From: an uncultured Aeriscardovia sp.
GTDB taxonomy: Bacteria; Actinomycetota; Actinomycetes; Actinomycetales; Bifidobacteriaceae
DNA length: 64,000 nucleotides
Direction of reading: 5' to 3'
NCBI GenBank assembly: GCA_903789535.1
Contig: CAIFES010000001.1
Coordinates: 349,140 to 413,139, forward strand
Positions 18,347 to 27,832 of the stretch are shown one piece after another (within the stretch, counting starts at the first letter, position 1; each line of letters begins with the position of its first letter). A program made the position numbers and the translations under genes. The notes under the pieces were generated by a model that saw only the letters and a list, made by a program, of their open reading frames with translations, ran no database searches and was not told the origin of the DNA.

Positions 18347-19314
18347 CGTGCGCTCCTTCCAGCATTCGTGCCACTTTGTGCAGAAGACGGAGTCCCCCGG
18401 TCCGGCATCTGACCGGCATCCGCTGATGCAGCAGTCGTCCCTGCAGCTGTTCCGGTACTACCTACAGCCTTGGAGACGGCCCCGGTGATGTCCGTCAGCG
18501 TGCTGTTCTCAAGCCGCAGCAGCCGGTCCTCCAGACCGTCGGAGGCGCGGTGACGCACACGGACCACGGCCATGCCGGCCTGTGCCGCCTCGGCGATGAG
18601 CTTTTCAATCTGGGCGTCCGAGGCGTCGTCGAGCGCGGCGTCCACCTCGTCGGCCAGCAGCACGCGCGGGCGGGTCAGCAGTGTGCGCAGCAGTGCGACG
18701 CGGGCGTACTGGCCGCCGGAGACGTCATGCACGGGGCGGTCGAGGCTGATGTCGGCGAGGCCGGCGCGGTCGAGCGCCTGGCGCAGCTCGTCGTCGGTGG
18801 GTCGGGCGGCCCCGGCATCGTCCTTGCGCACGGCGAGCGTCCACGGGAAGAGCAAGGTCTCACGGATCGTCTCGCCCATGAGCACAGGCCGCTGGTTCAC
18901 ATAGGCCACCCGCAGACGCCACTGCTGCGGGTTCATCGTGGTCGAGTCCGTGCCGTCCAGGCTCATGCGGGCGCTGCCGCCCGGGTTGAGCCGGGCAATG
19001 GTGGTCAGGAGCGTTGATTTTCCACAGCCGGACGGACCGGTGATGTCGGTGATATGTCCGCCGATGATGTCGAGATTGATCCCCTCGAAAATGGTGCGAG
19101 TGCCGCCGTCATCCGCCGGCACGACGCATCGCGCGTCGCGCACGGACAGTGTGACTGCTGATGATCCGGCCGGAACAGCGCATTCGGAAGAGTGCACAGA
19201 CGAGAAGTGGGCAGTGCCCGACCGGGATACATCCGCGCGAGATGCAGGCGATGAGGATGACAGTGACGACGGCGCTGTCGTCGCAGTACCGTCCGGTTCT
19301 TGTGTGAATGTCAT
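18343..19314 (-). CDS. fetA: ABC transporter ATP-binding protein (FetA-like)
   Basis: Walker A GPSGCGKSTLL, ABC signature VSGGQYARVALLRTLL, Walker B VLLADEVDAALD; 4-bp overlap with fetB-like gene. Confidence 0.85.
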   Translation of the reverse strand: MTFTQEPDGTATTAPSSLSSSSPASRADVSRSGTAHFSSVHSSECAVPAGSSAVTLSVRDARCVVPADDGGTRTIFEGINLDIIGGHITDITGPSGCGKSTLLTTIARLNPGGSARMSLDGTDSTTMNPQQWRLRVAYVNQRPVLMGETIRETLLFPWTLAVRKDDAGAARPTDDELRQALDRAGLADISLDRPVHDVSGGQYARVALLRTLLTRPRVLLADEVDAALDDASDAQIEKLIAEAAQAGMAVVRVRHRASDGLEDRLLRLENSTLTDITGAVSKAVGSTGTAAGTTAASADAGQMPDRGTPSSAQSGTNAGRSAR

Positions 19315-19427
19315 GATTCGGACCTTTGATCGTGGTTCTTCTCTATTATCGCCTTTTCGGTACCTCGGCCGTCCCTTCGAAATCTTTTTGGCCTATCAGC
19401 GTTTCGTGGACCGGTTTAGGCGAGAGA

Positions 19428-19640
19428 AAGACTCTATTCACGCCCGGTGGGGCAGATTCAGACTCTGCGAAAGTTCTATTCACACTCAGTGGGGTGGACG
19501 CTTTCGGTCACCGCGTCACAGACCCGCGCAACGATGGTGAGTCAGACGGATATCTCAACCACGAGCCGCCCCAACGAACGCAGATAAATCCCTCCGCAAC
19601 CGCAAATCCACCCCATTGAACGCAGATACAGCTCTTCGCG
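19428..19640. repeat. Four-copy degenerate repeat: two + strand copies and two - strand copies, ~42-43 bp period
   Basis: +: CTCTATTCACGCCCGGTGGGGCAGATTC (19431 on), TTCTATTCACACTCAGTGGGGTGGACG (19474 on). - strand: CTGTATCTGCGTTCAATGGGGTGGATTT and ATTTATCTGCGTTCGTTGGGGCGGCTC (between 19630 and 19563). Confidence 0.75.
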
Positions 19641-19686
19641 CAAAGGATGGACCGGCGAAGCCTGCGTACGGACGCGGTTGACAGTG

Positions 19687-20346
19687 TCACGCCTGCTGGT
19701 CGGCGTCGTAGCGCTTGCCCAGCACGAGCAGATCGCACGGCTCGCCGTCGAGGACAGCGACACGCGGGTAGTGCCCCCACTGCTCGTAGCCGAACTTCGT
19801 AAACAGCGCGCGGCTTGCCGCATTGCGGGCGAACACACGCGAGATGACGGCGGTTATGCCGAGCCGCGCCAATTGGCTTTCCACGAAAGACATGGCGGCG
19901 GAGCCGATGCCATGGCCGACCGCCTTCTGGTCGAGGTAGATGCTGATCTCGGCCGTGTGGTCGTAGGCGGGACGGTCGCTGTACTGCTCGAGCGAGACCC
20001 AGCCGAGGATTGAACTACCATCGCTGGCAATGTTCCCGGCATTCCCATCATCAGCAGGGGCATTGTCATGACCGTCCTGGCCGTTTCCGGCACCGGCGGC
20101 GCTGGTTGCGGGAGCGGCGGCTGTAGGATTGACGCCCGTTGCCGAGGCGGTATCCGCCGCCGCGAGGATCAGCCAGATTGGGTGGCGGTCATCGAACTGG
20201 TCGAACCACCCGGCACGCTGCTCGGGCGTGAAAGTATGGAGATCGGCGGTCGAGGTGCGGGTGAGGATCGCCTCGTTGTAGATGTGGACGATGGCCGGTA
20301 GATCGGCGCGCGTGGCACGGACGAAATCGTATTTCATACGCCACAT
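19687..20346 (-). CDS. GNAT family N-acetyltransferase (phosphinothricin acetyltransferase-like) with low-complexity insertion
   Basis: FVRATRADLPAIVHIYNEAILTRTSTADLHTFTPEQRAGWFD; SIYLDQKAVGHGIGSAAMSFVESQLARLG; SRALFTKFGYEQWGHYPRVAVLDGEPCDLLVLGKR. Confidence 0.88.
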   Translation of the reverse strand: MWRMKYDFVRATRADLPAIVHIYNEAILTRTSTADLHTFTPEQRAGWFDQFDDRHPIWLILAAADTASATGVNPTAAAPATSAAGAGNGQDGHDNAPADDGNAGNIASDGSSILGWVSLEQYSDRPAYDHTAEISIYLDQKAVGHGIGSAAMSFVESQLARLGITAVISRVFARNAASRALFTKFGYEQWGHYPRVAVLDGEPCDLLVLGKRYDADQQA

Positions 20347-20480
20347 GATAGAAGCCCGCCCATGATGAGGGCGGGTAATCTTCCGATGCGATTGGCTCCA
20401 CAGGAATGAAAGGACTCGTGCAGCGCAACTAGTGGATCCGGCCGATGCTGCCGAGATCCGGCATGGTCAGAATAAATCGA

Positions 20481-20544
20481 CCAGCAAAACAAAACCGCGT
20501 CCCCGCCGTCCCGCCCGAAAGCGGCAGACGGCAGGAACGCGGTT
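20481..20544 (-). terminator. Probable terminator of the amylopullulanase gene
   Basis: On the minus strand AACCGCGT...GCCGTC...GACGGC...ACGCGGTT followed by TTGTTTTG. Confidence 0.7.
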
Positions 20545-20666
20545 GGTCAGGCTGTCAGACACCTCGTCAGTCAGATACCCAGACCAACTTGGACACCCGC
20601 TCAGGGCATTCAGGCGGCCCGAATATTCGAACTCACCAGATCTCTGAGCTCACCTGATATCTGCGC

Positions 20667-23600
20667 TCACCGGGCGTCAGAACCGTTGGCAGCCTGATTG
20701 CCAGACTTCCTGCGGTGAATCGAGACGGCCACAGCGATCGCGGCGGCGACGAGCAGCGTGACAGCGGCGGCGATGCCGACGATGCGCACGCTGGCGCCTG
20801 TGCTGGCAAGCGGGTTGACCGCGCCCTTCTTCGACGAGGCGGACGTGCTGTCGTTCGTCTTCTTCGAGCCGTTGGTGCCCTTGCTGCCGGCAGTGCCCTT
20901 GTCACCGGCGTGGCCGGACTGGCCGGACTCACCCGGCTTGGCCGGCGTGAGCGGCGTCCACGGGATGGACGTGCCCGGCTTGGCCGGCTTGCTCGGCTGC
21001 AACGGCGTCCACGGCGTGGTGGAGACAGTCTGCAGCACGGTGGCCGACATCGCCGGGGCGAGCGCCTCGGAGGAGGTCTTCGCCGCACGGCGCGTGAGCC
21101 GGCGCAGCGCCCGCGCCACCGCGGAGGTGGAGCGGATGGTCAGCGTCTGGGCGTCGGACTTGCCGAACACCTTGCCGTTGCGCACGAGCACGGAGTAGGT
21201 GCCCGCCGGGATGCCCCTGACGGAGTCGACGTCCTTGCTGCCGGCGTTGAGGATGATGATCGTCTTCTTGGACGAATCCGACGGATCCGCCAGACTGAGG
21301 GCGACCACGCCATCGGACTTCTGGAGGACCGTCGCGTTCTTGACGATGTCCGCATAGCTGGTCATGCGCAGCGCAGGGATGGACTGGCGCAGCCGGAGCA
21401 GCGCGGACGTGTAGTCCTCGGTGCTCTTGTTGTCCGTCTCCAGATCCCAGTTGATGTCGTTGACCGTATCGGAGGCATTGTAGCTGTTTCCATTGCCGCC
21501 CTTGGTGCGGCCGAAGGACTGGCCGATCTGGATGAACGGCATGCCCTGGGCGAGCGCGACCACGGAGTTGGACAGGCGCACGGCCTTCATCACCTGGGCC
21601 TTCTGGTCGGCAGTGAGTGCCGGCATGTCCTCGTTCTTCGGGTCACCGAACATGCTGATCGCGAGCGTGTCGTAGAGCGTGCGGTTGTCGTGCGCCTCGA
21701 CGTACTGGAGCAGCTGGCCCGGTGTGACGTAATGCTTCTTCTGACTCACATCTCCGCAGGCATCGCCCTTCTTGGTCGAGTCCGAGAGGCAGGCGAGCAT
21801 GTCGCGCGCGATGTCGGCCTCGTTGTTCTTGCCGCTGACGAAGCCCTTGCCATGGGCGTCGAACACGGAGCCCTTGACGTCGTCGCGCAGGGCGTCGTCG
21901 AAGAAGCTGGCACCCGGCACCTTGTCAGCGTGCTGCTGGTCGGAGAGCGTCGACGCGTCCGCGCCGGTCGCCATGGTCCAGCCCTCGCCATACATGAGGA
22001 TGCCCTTGTCGATGCCGTCGAGCGAGGCCCTCACCTTGTTCATGGTGGTCTGGTCGAGCAGGCCCATCAGATCAAAGCGGAAGCCATCGAGGTTGTAGTT
22101 CTTCGCCCAGTAGGTGACGGAGTCGACGATGTACTTGCGGGCCATGCCGCGCTCGGAGGCCACGTCGTTGCCGCAGCCGGAGCCGTTGGTCAGCGCGCCG
22201 TTGGCGTCATAGCGGAAGTAGTAGCCCGGCACGGTCAGCCCCAGCGCCTGCTTGCTCGCGTCGTAGACATGGTTGTAGACCACGTCCATGTTCACGCGCA
22301 GGCCGGCCTTGTGCAGGCCGTCGACCATCTGCTTCATCTCGATGATGCGGATGGCGGGGTTGGTGGCATCGGAGGAGTACCAGCCCTCCGGCACGTTGTA
22401 GTTCTTCGGGTCGTAGCCCCAGTTGTACTGGTCGGCATCCGGCTTGGACTCGTCGACGGAGGAGAACTGGTACATCGGCATGAACTGCACGTGCGTGACG
22501 CCCGACTTCTTGAGGTAATCGAGGCCCGTGGGCAGGCCGGCCTTGTTCTTCGTGCCCTTCTCGATGACGCCGAGGAACTTGCCCCGGTTCTTCACCGAGA
22601 CGCCGGAGGTGGCGCTGTTGGTCAGATCGCGCACGGAGGTCTCACCGATCACCGCGGCGGTCGGGCCGCCGGTGAAGCTCGCCATACGGTTGAAGTCCTT
22701 GATGCTCGTCTCCTGCGGGGAGAGCACCACGGACCGCTCGCCGTTGACGACTGCGGCGGTGGCGTACGGATCCGGCGAATGGTTGCTCGTGCCATCGGCG
22801 AAGTCGAGCGTGAAGTCGTAGGCGGTGTCCTTGATATCGCCGTCGAGCGTGACGGTCCACAGACCGAGCTCGCCGGCCTTCGTGCCGCGGGTCATCGTGT
22901 ACGACTTCTTCAGCTTCGCGTCGGCAGAGCGGTCGGAGACGTAGGTGTTGAGGCTCACCTTCGCCGCCGTGGGCGCCCAGAGACGGAACTGCGTGGAGCC
23001 GGCCGAGTACTGCGGGCCGAGCTTGCCGTCATAGTCGTACTTCTTGTCGAAGGCGGCCGTGCGCACGAGCGGGGTCATATTGACGTTGATCTTCTTGGTG
23101 CCATAGCCCTTGACGGCCACGCTCACCAGCTTGGACGGATCGAGGTCGTCCGTGGTGGTGATGGTCAGCTTCGCGCCGTCGGCGGTGACCGACTTGACGT
23201 CCGCACCCTCGAGGATGACGGCGGAGGCCGGGTCGGCCGAGGAAAGCGGCGAGCTGAGCGTCACCGAGATGGTGCGCATGCCCGTGGCCGAGGCCGAGCG
23301 GACCTGATGGCCGAAGTTGATGACGGACCCGTTCGCATAGAGGATCGGGTCGTTCTTGGAATCGCGCTGCGAGGAGGAGATCCAGACCTCTGCCACAGCC
23401 TCTCCTTTCTCAGGATCGGTCACATGAATGGCGCTGGAGGGGATGGCGAGGTTGTCCTGGCCGTCCTTGCCCTTCCAGCTGTCACCGCCGTTGCGCAGGA
23501 TGATGCTCGAACCGGTGATGTTGTCACCGGTCTCCGTGTACTTGGCGATGACGCCGAAGCTATCATGCGAGTCGAACTTGGAGGCGGTGCCGTCGGCGCT

Positions 23601-26006
23601 GGCGTTCCAGTGCCACAGGTCCCAGTCGGCGTAATCGGCGTCGGCACGGTTGTAATGCACCGTCACGTCCAGCTTCTTGATGGCGATGGACGAGGGGATG
23701 GCGGTCGGCGTGGCGTCCTTGTCGGCCTCGTTCGTGCCGTCGATCCACACGGTGGCCGAGCCGTTGCTCGCGTCAAGGTGACGGTCGCCTCCGAACTTGT
23801 CCCAGTTCGGGGTGGTGACGATCATGCCGAGCTTGCCGCTGTCATAGGCGCCCGGCAGGGTGAGCGTGACGACCTTGCCCCACGAGTCGGAGCCGGTGAA
23901 GGCGTGGTGCTCGCCGGCGAGCGAGCCGCCGTCCTTCTTGTCGCCCCACACGTAGACGCCACGGGTGTCGGAGGCATTTTGCGGCTTGTAGTGCACGGTG
24001 AGGGTGGTGGTCGGCTTGTACTCGATCGGGCACGGGTTGCCCAGGCTGGACTTGTGGTCCTTGACGGTCACAAACGAGCCGGAGAGCACATAGTTCTTGG
24101 AATCGGATCCGTCGAGATGGTCCCAGCTGTTGTTGCCGTCGTTGAAGACGGCCTCGATGCTGGCGGCATGCTGGTTGTCGACGTCGGCGGAGACGTATCC
24201 GTCGCACGCCGGATTCATCTTCACGCCGGGGGCGGTGGTCCAGGTGCCGTTCACACCATAGTGGATGTAGGCGGTCTTCTGGCCCTGCGGCAGCTTGTAG
24301 TAGACGGTGGTCGTGCCATCGGTCTGGTCGTTGTCGGGCACGGTGACCTTGAAGTCCGGATCGGTGGGATCCGACTTCTGGGTGCCTTTCCACGAGCCCT
24401 TGGTGGCGCCGGCGTAGAAGGCGAGCGCCGCCTGCGGCTCGAGGGTGACCTCGGCCTTGCCGCCCGAGACGGTGACCGTGTTGGAGCAGTCACCGGCTGA
24501 GTAGACATCGCAGTACTGGCCGTCAGGAAGCTGGGTGGTGAGCGTCACCTTCTGCGCGGTGGCGTTGTTGTTGAGGGCGAAGGTGCCCTTATTGCCGCGG
24601 TTGAAGGCGATGACGCCGTTTGCCGGGTTCTGCCAGTCGGCCACCTTCGTACCGTTGACAGCATTGTGGAAGCCGACCATGCCGCGCACGCTGGTCCAGC
24701 GCTCGAGGCAGGTCCAGCCGGTCTTGGCGCTCTGCGTCGGGCAGACGGTGTCCGGCACGGAGGTGTCGGTCGCCCCCGGCGCGCCGTCATCATGGTTGTT
24801 CACGTCGTAGCCGGAGTAGATGCGCGCCTGGCCGTAGTCATCGGCGAGGGTGAAGGCGGTCGCCATCTCGTACTGGCGGCCGTCGGCAAGGCTGAGCGTG
24901 GAGGAGCCGCGCTCGGTGTCCCAGTTGGCCACGAAGGCGTCGGCATGTGCCGAGTCCACGCTCGTGTGCGAGTCCGGGTCGACGGCGATGTTCTTGAGGT
25001 TGGCCACATCGCCCTTGAATGCCTGGCGCAGCTGGTAGGCGAAGGAGAACTCCGTCACGCGGCCGGTCTGGTAGTAGTACTTCGGCTGCAGGGCCTCTGC
25101 CTCGCCGCCGTTGTCGATGACCTCCTGCGTCCAGGGGATCTGGGCCATCGGCACGCCGGTCTTTGTGGCGAGTTTCTGTTTGATGGCGAGCAGGTCAGCG
25201 GGATCCATGTGCTTGGCACCGTCTACGCGGTAGCCGGCCACACCGAGATCCCACAGATGGGCGAGGTAGGACGCCTCCTTCTCCTGCACATCGGCCGAGC
25301 CGGTGTTCAGATCGCGCAGACGCGTCAGACGGCAGGTGCGGACCTCATCGGCGTCCTTGTAGTTGCTGATGTTCTTCGTGCAGTCGTGGAAATCGGACGA
25401 CGTGTACGGCACGCCCGGGTAATCCTCGGTATGCGTGGCGGCCTCGTTGTCGGTCTGGTACGTCGAGCCGGCGACGCCCTCCAGCTTCTGGCCCTTGGTG
25501 CCGCCGGTCATGTGGTTGAGAACCACATCGGCGATCACGCCCACGCCCGCCACGCGGCAGGTCTGGACCATGTTCTTGAAGTCCTGCTCGGTGCCCTGCT
25601 TGGAATCGAGCTTGTAGGAGACCGGCTGGTAGCTGGTCCACCACTGTTTGCCCTTGATGGACTCGGTGGCCGGCGACACCTCCACATAGCCGATGCCCTC
25701 GGGTCCGTAGACGTCCGTGCACTCCTTGGCGACGGACTTCCAGTTTTCCTGGAACGCGATGGCGATGACATCCTTGCCGGCCTTCGCGTTCGCGGCGTCA
25801 TGCGCCCCTGCAGCGACGGACGAGCCGCCTGCAGCCGAGCCGTTGCCGGCTGCGCTCGTCCCCGTCTGCGGGGTGCTCGGTGCGGCCTGGGCGGTGGACG
25901 GCAACACGAACGACGGGACGGCGAGCATCGCGACGCCCGCCAGCCACGCCGACGCGGTGCGCCACCACCGTCTGCCAACGTTTCCATGAGTCTGCATATA
26001 ACCCAT
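20667..26006 (-). CDS. apuB: Extracellular cell-wall-anchored amylopullulanase (GH13 alpha-amylase + CBM25 + CBM41-like + type I pullulanase, LAXTG-type C-terminus)
   Basis: Signal peptide (MGYMQTHGNVGRRWWRTASAWLAGVAMLAVPSFVLPSTAQAA); amylase motifs VIADVVLNHMTGG, GYRVDGAKHMD; CBM25-like YIHYGVNGTWTTAPGVKM...FNDGNNSWDHLDGSDSKNYVL; pullulanase YNWGYDPKNYNVPEGWYSSD, VNMDVVYNHVYD, GFRFDLMGLLD, GEGW; sorting signal NPLASTG + TM + RRK. RBS ggagagg favours ATG at 26006 (ORF extends to 26105). Confidence 0.93.
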   Translation of the reverse strand: MGYMQTHGNVGRRWWRTASAWLAGVAMLAVPSFVLPSTAQAAPSTPQTGTSAAGNGSAAGGSSVAAGAHDAANAKAGKDVIAIAFQENWKSVAKECTDVYGPEGIGYVEVSPATESIKGKQWWTSYQPVSYKLDSKQGTEQDFKNMVQTCRVAGVGVIADVVLNHMTGGTKGQKLEGVAGSTYQTDNEAATHTEDYPGVPYTSSDFHDCTKNISNYKDADEVRTCRLTRLRDLNTGSADVQEKEASYLAHLWDLGVAGYRVDGAKHMDPADLLAIKQKLATKTGVPMAQIPWTQEVIDNGGEAEALQPKYYYQTGRVTEFSFAYQLRQAFKGDVANLKNIAVDPDSHTSVDSAHADAFVANWDTERGSSTLSLADGRQYEMATAFTLADDYGQARIYSGYDVNNHDDGAPGATDTSVPDTVCPTQSAKTGWTCLERWTSVRGMVGFHNAVNGTKVADWQNPANGVIAFNRGNKGTFALNNNATAQKVTLTTQLPDGQYCDVYSAGDCSNTVTVSGGKAEVTLEPQAALAFYAGATKGSWKGTQKSDPTDPDFKVTVPDNDQTDGTTTVYYKLPQGQKTAYIHYGVNGTWTTAPGVKMNPACDGYVSADVDNQHAASIEAVFNDGNNSWDHLDGSDSKNYVLSGSFVTVKDHKSSLGNPCPIEYKPTTTLTVHYKPQNASDTRGVYVWGDKKDGGSLAGEHHAFTGSDSWGKVVTLTLPGAYDSGKLGMIVTTPNWDKFGGDRHLDASNGSATVWIDGTNEADKDATPTAIPSSIAIKKLDVTVHYNRADADYADWDLWHWNASADGTASKFDSHDSFGVIAKYTETGDNITGSSIILRNGGDSWKGKDGQDNLAIPSSAIHVTDPEKGEAVAEVWISSSQRDSKNDPILYANGSVINFGHQVRSASATGMRTISVTLSSPLSSADPASAVILEGADVKSVTADGAKLTITTTDDLDPSKLVSVAVKGYGTKKINVNMTPLVRTAAFDKKYDYDGKLGPQYSAGSTQFRLWAPTAAKVSLNTYVSDRSADAKLKKSYTMTRGTKAGELGLWTVTLDGDIKDTAYDFTLDFADGTSNHSPDPYATAAVVNGERSVVLSPQETSIKDFNRMASFTGGPTAAVIGETSVRDLTNSATSGVSVKNRGKFLGVIEKGTKNKAGLPTGLDYLKKSGVTHVQFMPMYQFSSVDESKPDADQYNWGYDPKNYNVPEGWYSSDATNPAIRIIEMKQMVDGLHKAGLRVNMDVVYNHVYDASKQALGLTVPGYYFRYDANGALTNGSGCGNDVASERGMARKYIVDSVTYWAKNYNLDGFRFDLMGLLDQTTMNKVRASLDGIDKGILMYGEGWTMATGADASTLSDQQHADKVPGASFFDDALRDDVKGSVFDAHGKGFVSGKNNEADIARDMLACLSDSTKKGDACGDVSQKKHYVTPGQLLQYVEAHDNRTLYDTLAISMFGDPKNEDMPALTADQKAQVMKAVRLSNSVVALAQGMPFIQIGQSFGRTKGGNGNSYNASDTVNDINWDLETDNKSTEDYTSALLRLRQSIPALRMTSYADIVKNATVLQKSDGVVALSLADPSDSSKKTIIILNAGSKDVDSVRGIPAGTYSVLVRNGKVFGKSDAQTLTIRSTSAVARALRRLTRRAAKTSSEALAPAMSATVLQTVSTTPWTPLQPSKPAKPGTSIPWTPLTPAKPGESGQSGHAGDKGTAGSKGTNGSKKTNDSTSASSKKGAVNPLASTGASVRIVGIAAAVTLLVAAAIAVAVSIHRRKSGNQAANGSDAR

Positions 26007-26117
26007 CAAAACCTCTCCATTGAGTCTTTCTCTCATTTTCCGGCCTTTTCCCGCGTTCTTCGGCGAAAGACGGGGTGCGGCAGGAAAAACCATACGGCGC
26101 TTCAAGCTTAAGCAGCA

Positions 26118-26133
26118 TTGACATCGATTGCAA
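26118..26133. promoter_or_regulatory. LacI-family-like imperfect palindrome upstream of apuB
   Basis: TTGACATCGATTGCAA, symmetric around central ATCGAT, 112-127 bp upstream of the apuB ATG. Confidence 0.35.
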
Positions 26134-26463
26134 AATGAGCGAGTCCGCGTTGGAATCCGGTCAAAGAGGCCGACAGCACTTCATGTCCACACACGGAAAA
26201 CCCGAACGACACACCGTGAAGAGACGTATACCGTATCGTTATCTATAAACTGCGTCAGACATTTCGCGTATTCAAATCACGATATTCTACTATACAGCAG
26301 TCTGCCATAAAGCCGTTCCTGCTCTCAGCAAATACCACTGAAATACCATTATTTACCCCATTCATGGACTGTCATCACGACCACGACGCCCGCCTTGTTC
26401 CCGCTTTTTTCTCCTGCTGTTCGCGAGCATCCATTTTCCCTATACTTCTCCTTCTTTTCTTCG

Positions 26464-26517
26464 CGCTACATCTTCCGTAGTGATAAAGTGATCTCGGTCG
26501 CTACGAAGAACGTAGCG
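26464..26517. promoter_or_regulatory. Paired inverted repeats upstream of the SPW protein gene
   Basis: CGCTAC-ATCTTCC-GTAGTG (26464-26482) and CGCTACG-AAGAA-CGTAGCG (26499-26517), 35 bp apart. Confidence 0.5.
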
Positions 26518-26536
26518 TTGACGAAAGGACTTGATT

Positions 26537-26887
26537 ATGGCTTCCGAGAACAATGAGGATCTGAAGTGGAAGAGCTGGCAGGACTGGGTCACGCTCGTGG
26601 CAGGCGTCCTGCTCGCCATCAGCCCGGCATGGGCCGCCTACGGCAACGGCGCCGGCAAGACCTGGGCGATCATCGGCGGCATCGTGATGGCGTGCGTCGC
26701 CCTGTGGTCGCTCGCGACGGTCGGTTCCAAGGCCTCCGAGTGGACGCAGATCGTCATTGACATCATCATCTTCATCCTGCCGTGGTGCGTCGGCGCCGCA
26801 TCCGTGGCCGGCGGCTGGTGGATGTGGATCCTCGCCGTCATCGCCCTCATCATGGCCATCTGGTCAATGCAGGCACACAAGGAGTGA
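26537..26887 (+). CDS. SPW repeat membrane protein
   Basis: WQDWVTLVAGVLLAISPAWAAYG...WTQIVIDIIIFILPWCVGAASVAGGWWMWILAVIALIMAIWSM; RBS gaaagga upstream of ATG at 26537. Confidence 0.75.
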   Translation: MASENNEDLKWKSWQDWVTLVAGVLLAISPAWAAYGNGAGKTWAIIGGIVMACVALWSLATVGSKASEWTQIVIDIIIFILPWCVGAASVAGGWWMWILAVIALIMAIWSMQAHKE

Positions 26888-26915
26888 GCGGGCGCTGCCT
26901 TTTCTGAGACCACAC

Positions 26916-26947
26916 AGCCGCAGGCCGCCCGGTCTGCGGCTTTTTTA
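26916..26947 (+). terminator. Rho-independent terminator
   Basis: AGCCGCAG-gccgcccggt-CTGCGGCT-TTTTTA. Confidence 0.9.
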
Positions 26948-27181
26948 TACCCATTCGTCGCGTTTGCCCCCCTCCTCCAGCTGCTGGCGCCTCCCCCTAC
27001 CCGTCTCTCACGTCCGTCTCGCATGTCCATCTTCCGTATTCGTCTTTCCCATGTTTTGTGTTTTATGTGCCAAAGATCCCTTCATCCCACCCCTGCCCCA
27101 CCACCCCAAGGCCGTGCACCATATGATGGGAGTAGTATCCGCGAGACAAATGGTGGAAGGCAGACGGAAGGCGGTGGTGTG

Positions 27182-27763
27182 ATGCGGCGTGGCGAAAAGG
27201 TTCGTCATCTCACCGATAAACGGATCCTGCGATCCGTGCTCGATATCGCCTTGTCAAAAGGCGAGCACGCCGTCACCATGGAATCCGTCTCCAAACAGTC
27301 CGGCGTGGCGAAAACCACCCTCTACCGGCGCTACAAAAACCGCGCAGACATGCTCGCCCAGCTCGAAAAAGGCGTGGAATCCAAGGACTTCGGCCCCTCC
27401 GGATTCGAGGCGACCCCCGCCGGTCTCGAAAAATACGCGCTCTGGCTCGAGACGACGTACGCGGATTACATCACCGTGCCGGAGATGGCCTCGCTCATGT
27501 TCGCGCGCACGCCGTTTCTGATGGCCGTCGGGCACAAGATCCTCTCCGAGCTGGTCACCGGCATGATCCGGCTCATCGAGGAAGGCCAGCGCGCAGGCGC
27601 GTTCCTGAGCCGCACGAAACCGGAACTCGCCGCGGACCTCATCGTCGGCGGTGTGCTGTTCGCCGCACAGGGCACCGACAAAATCACACAGGACATGATC
27701 CACGACGCCATCACCGCGGTCCTTCCGCAAACAACGCCTTCCCCCACATCAAATTCGAAGTAA
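27182..27763 (+). CDS. TetR/AcrR family transcriptional regulator
   Basis: ILRSVLDIALSKGEHAVTMESVSKQSGVAKTTLYRRYKNRADMLAQL is a canonical TetR HTH. ATG at 27182 preferred over the longer ORF start. Confidence 0.85.
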   Translation: MRRGEKVRHLTDKRILRSVLDIALSKGEHAVTMESVSKQSGVAKTTLYRRYKNRADMLAQLEKGVESKDFGPSGFEATPAGLEKYALWLETTYADYITVPEMASLMFARTPFLMAVGHKILSELVTGMIRLIEEGQRAGAFLSRTKPELAADLIVGGVLFAAQGTDKITQDMIHDAITAVLPQTTPSPTSNSK

Positions 27764-27832
27764 CACATTGTGCGATCATTCATCGCGCGACACATACACA
27801 TAAATCGTGCAGATACAGGCCATTAGGCAAAC

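Noticed and set aside
20428-20439. ACTAGTGGATCC, identical to part of a pBluescript polylinker (SpeI-BamHI)
   Set aside because: Only 12 bp match; the flanks (gcgcaactagtggatccggccgatgctg) do not continue as vector sequence, so contamination is not supported. Chance match likely.
20715-24500. 1261-aa open frame antisense to the amylopullulanase gene
   Set aside because: It is the mirror of a GC-rich coding gene. The product is Arg/Gly/His/Val-rich low-quality sequence with no domain signature, and the sense frame is fully explained by apuB.
27023-27181. N-terminal extension of the TetR ORF
   Set aside because: Unusual composition with no RBS. ATG at 27182 begins right before the HTH domain and is the more plausible start.
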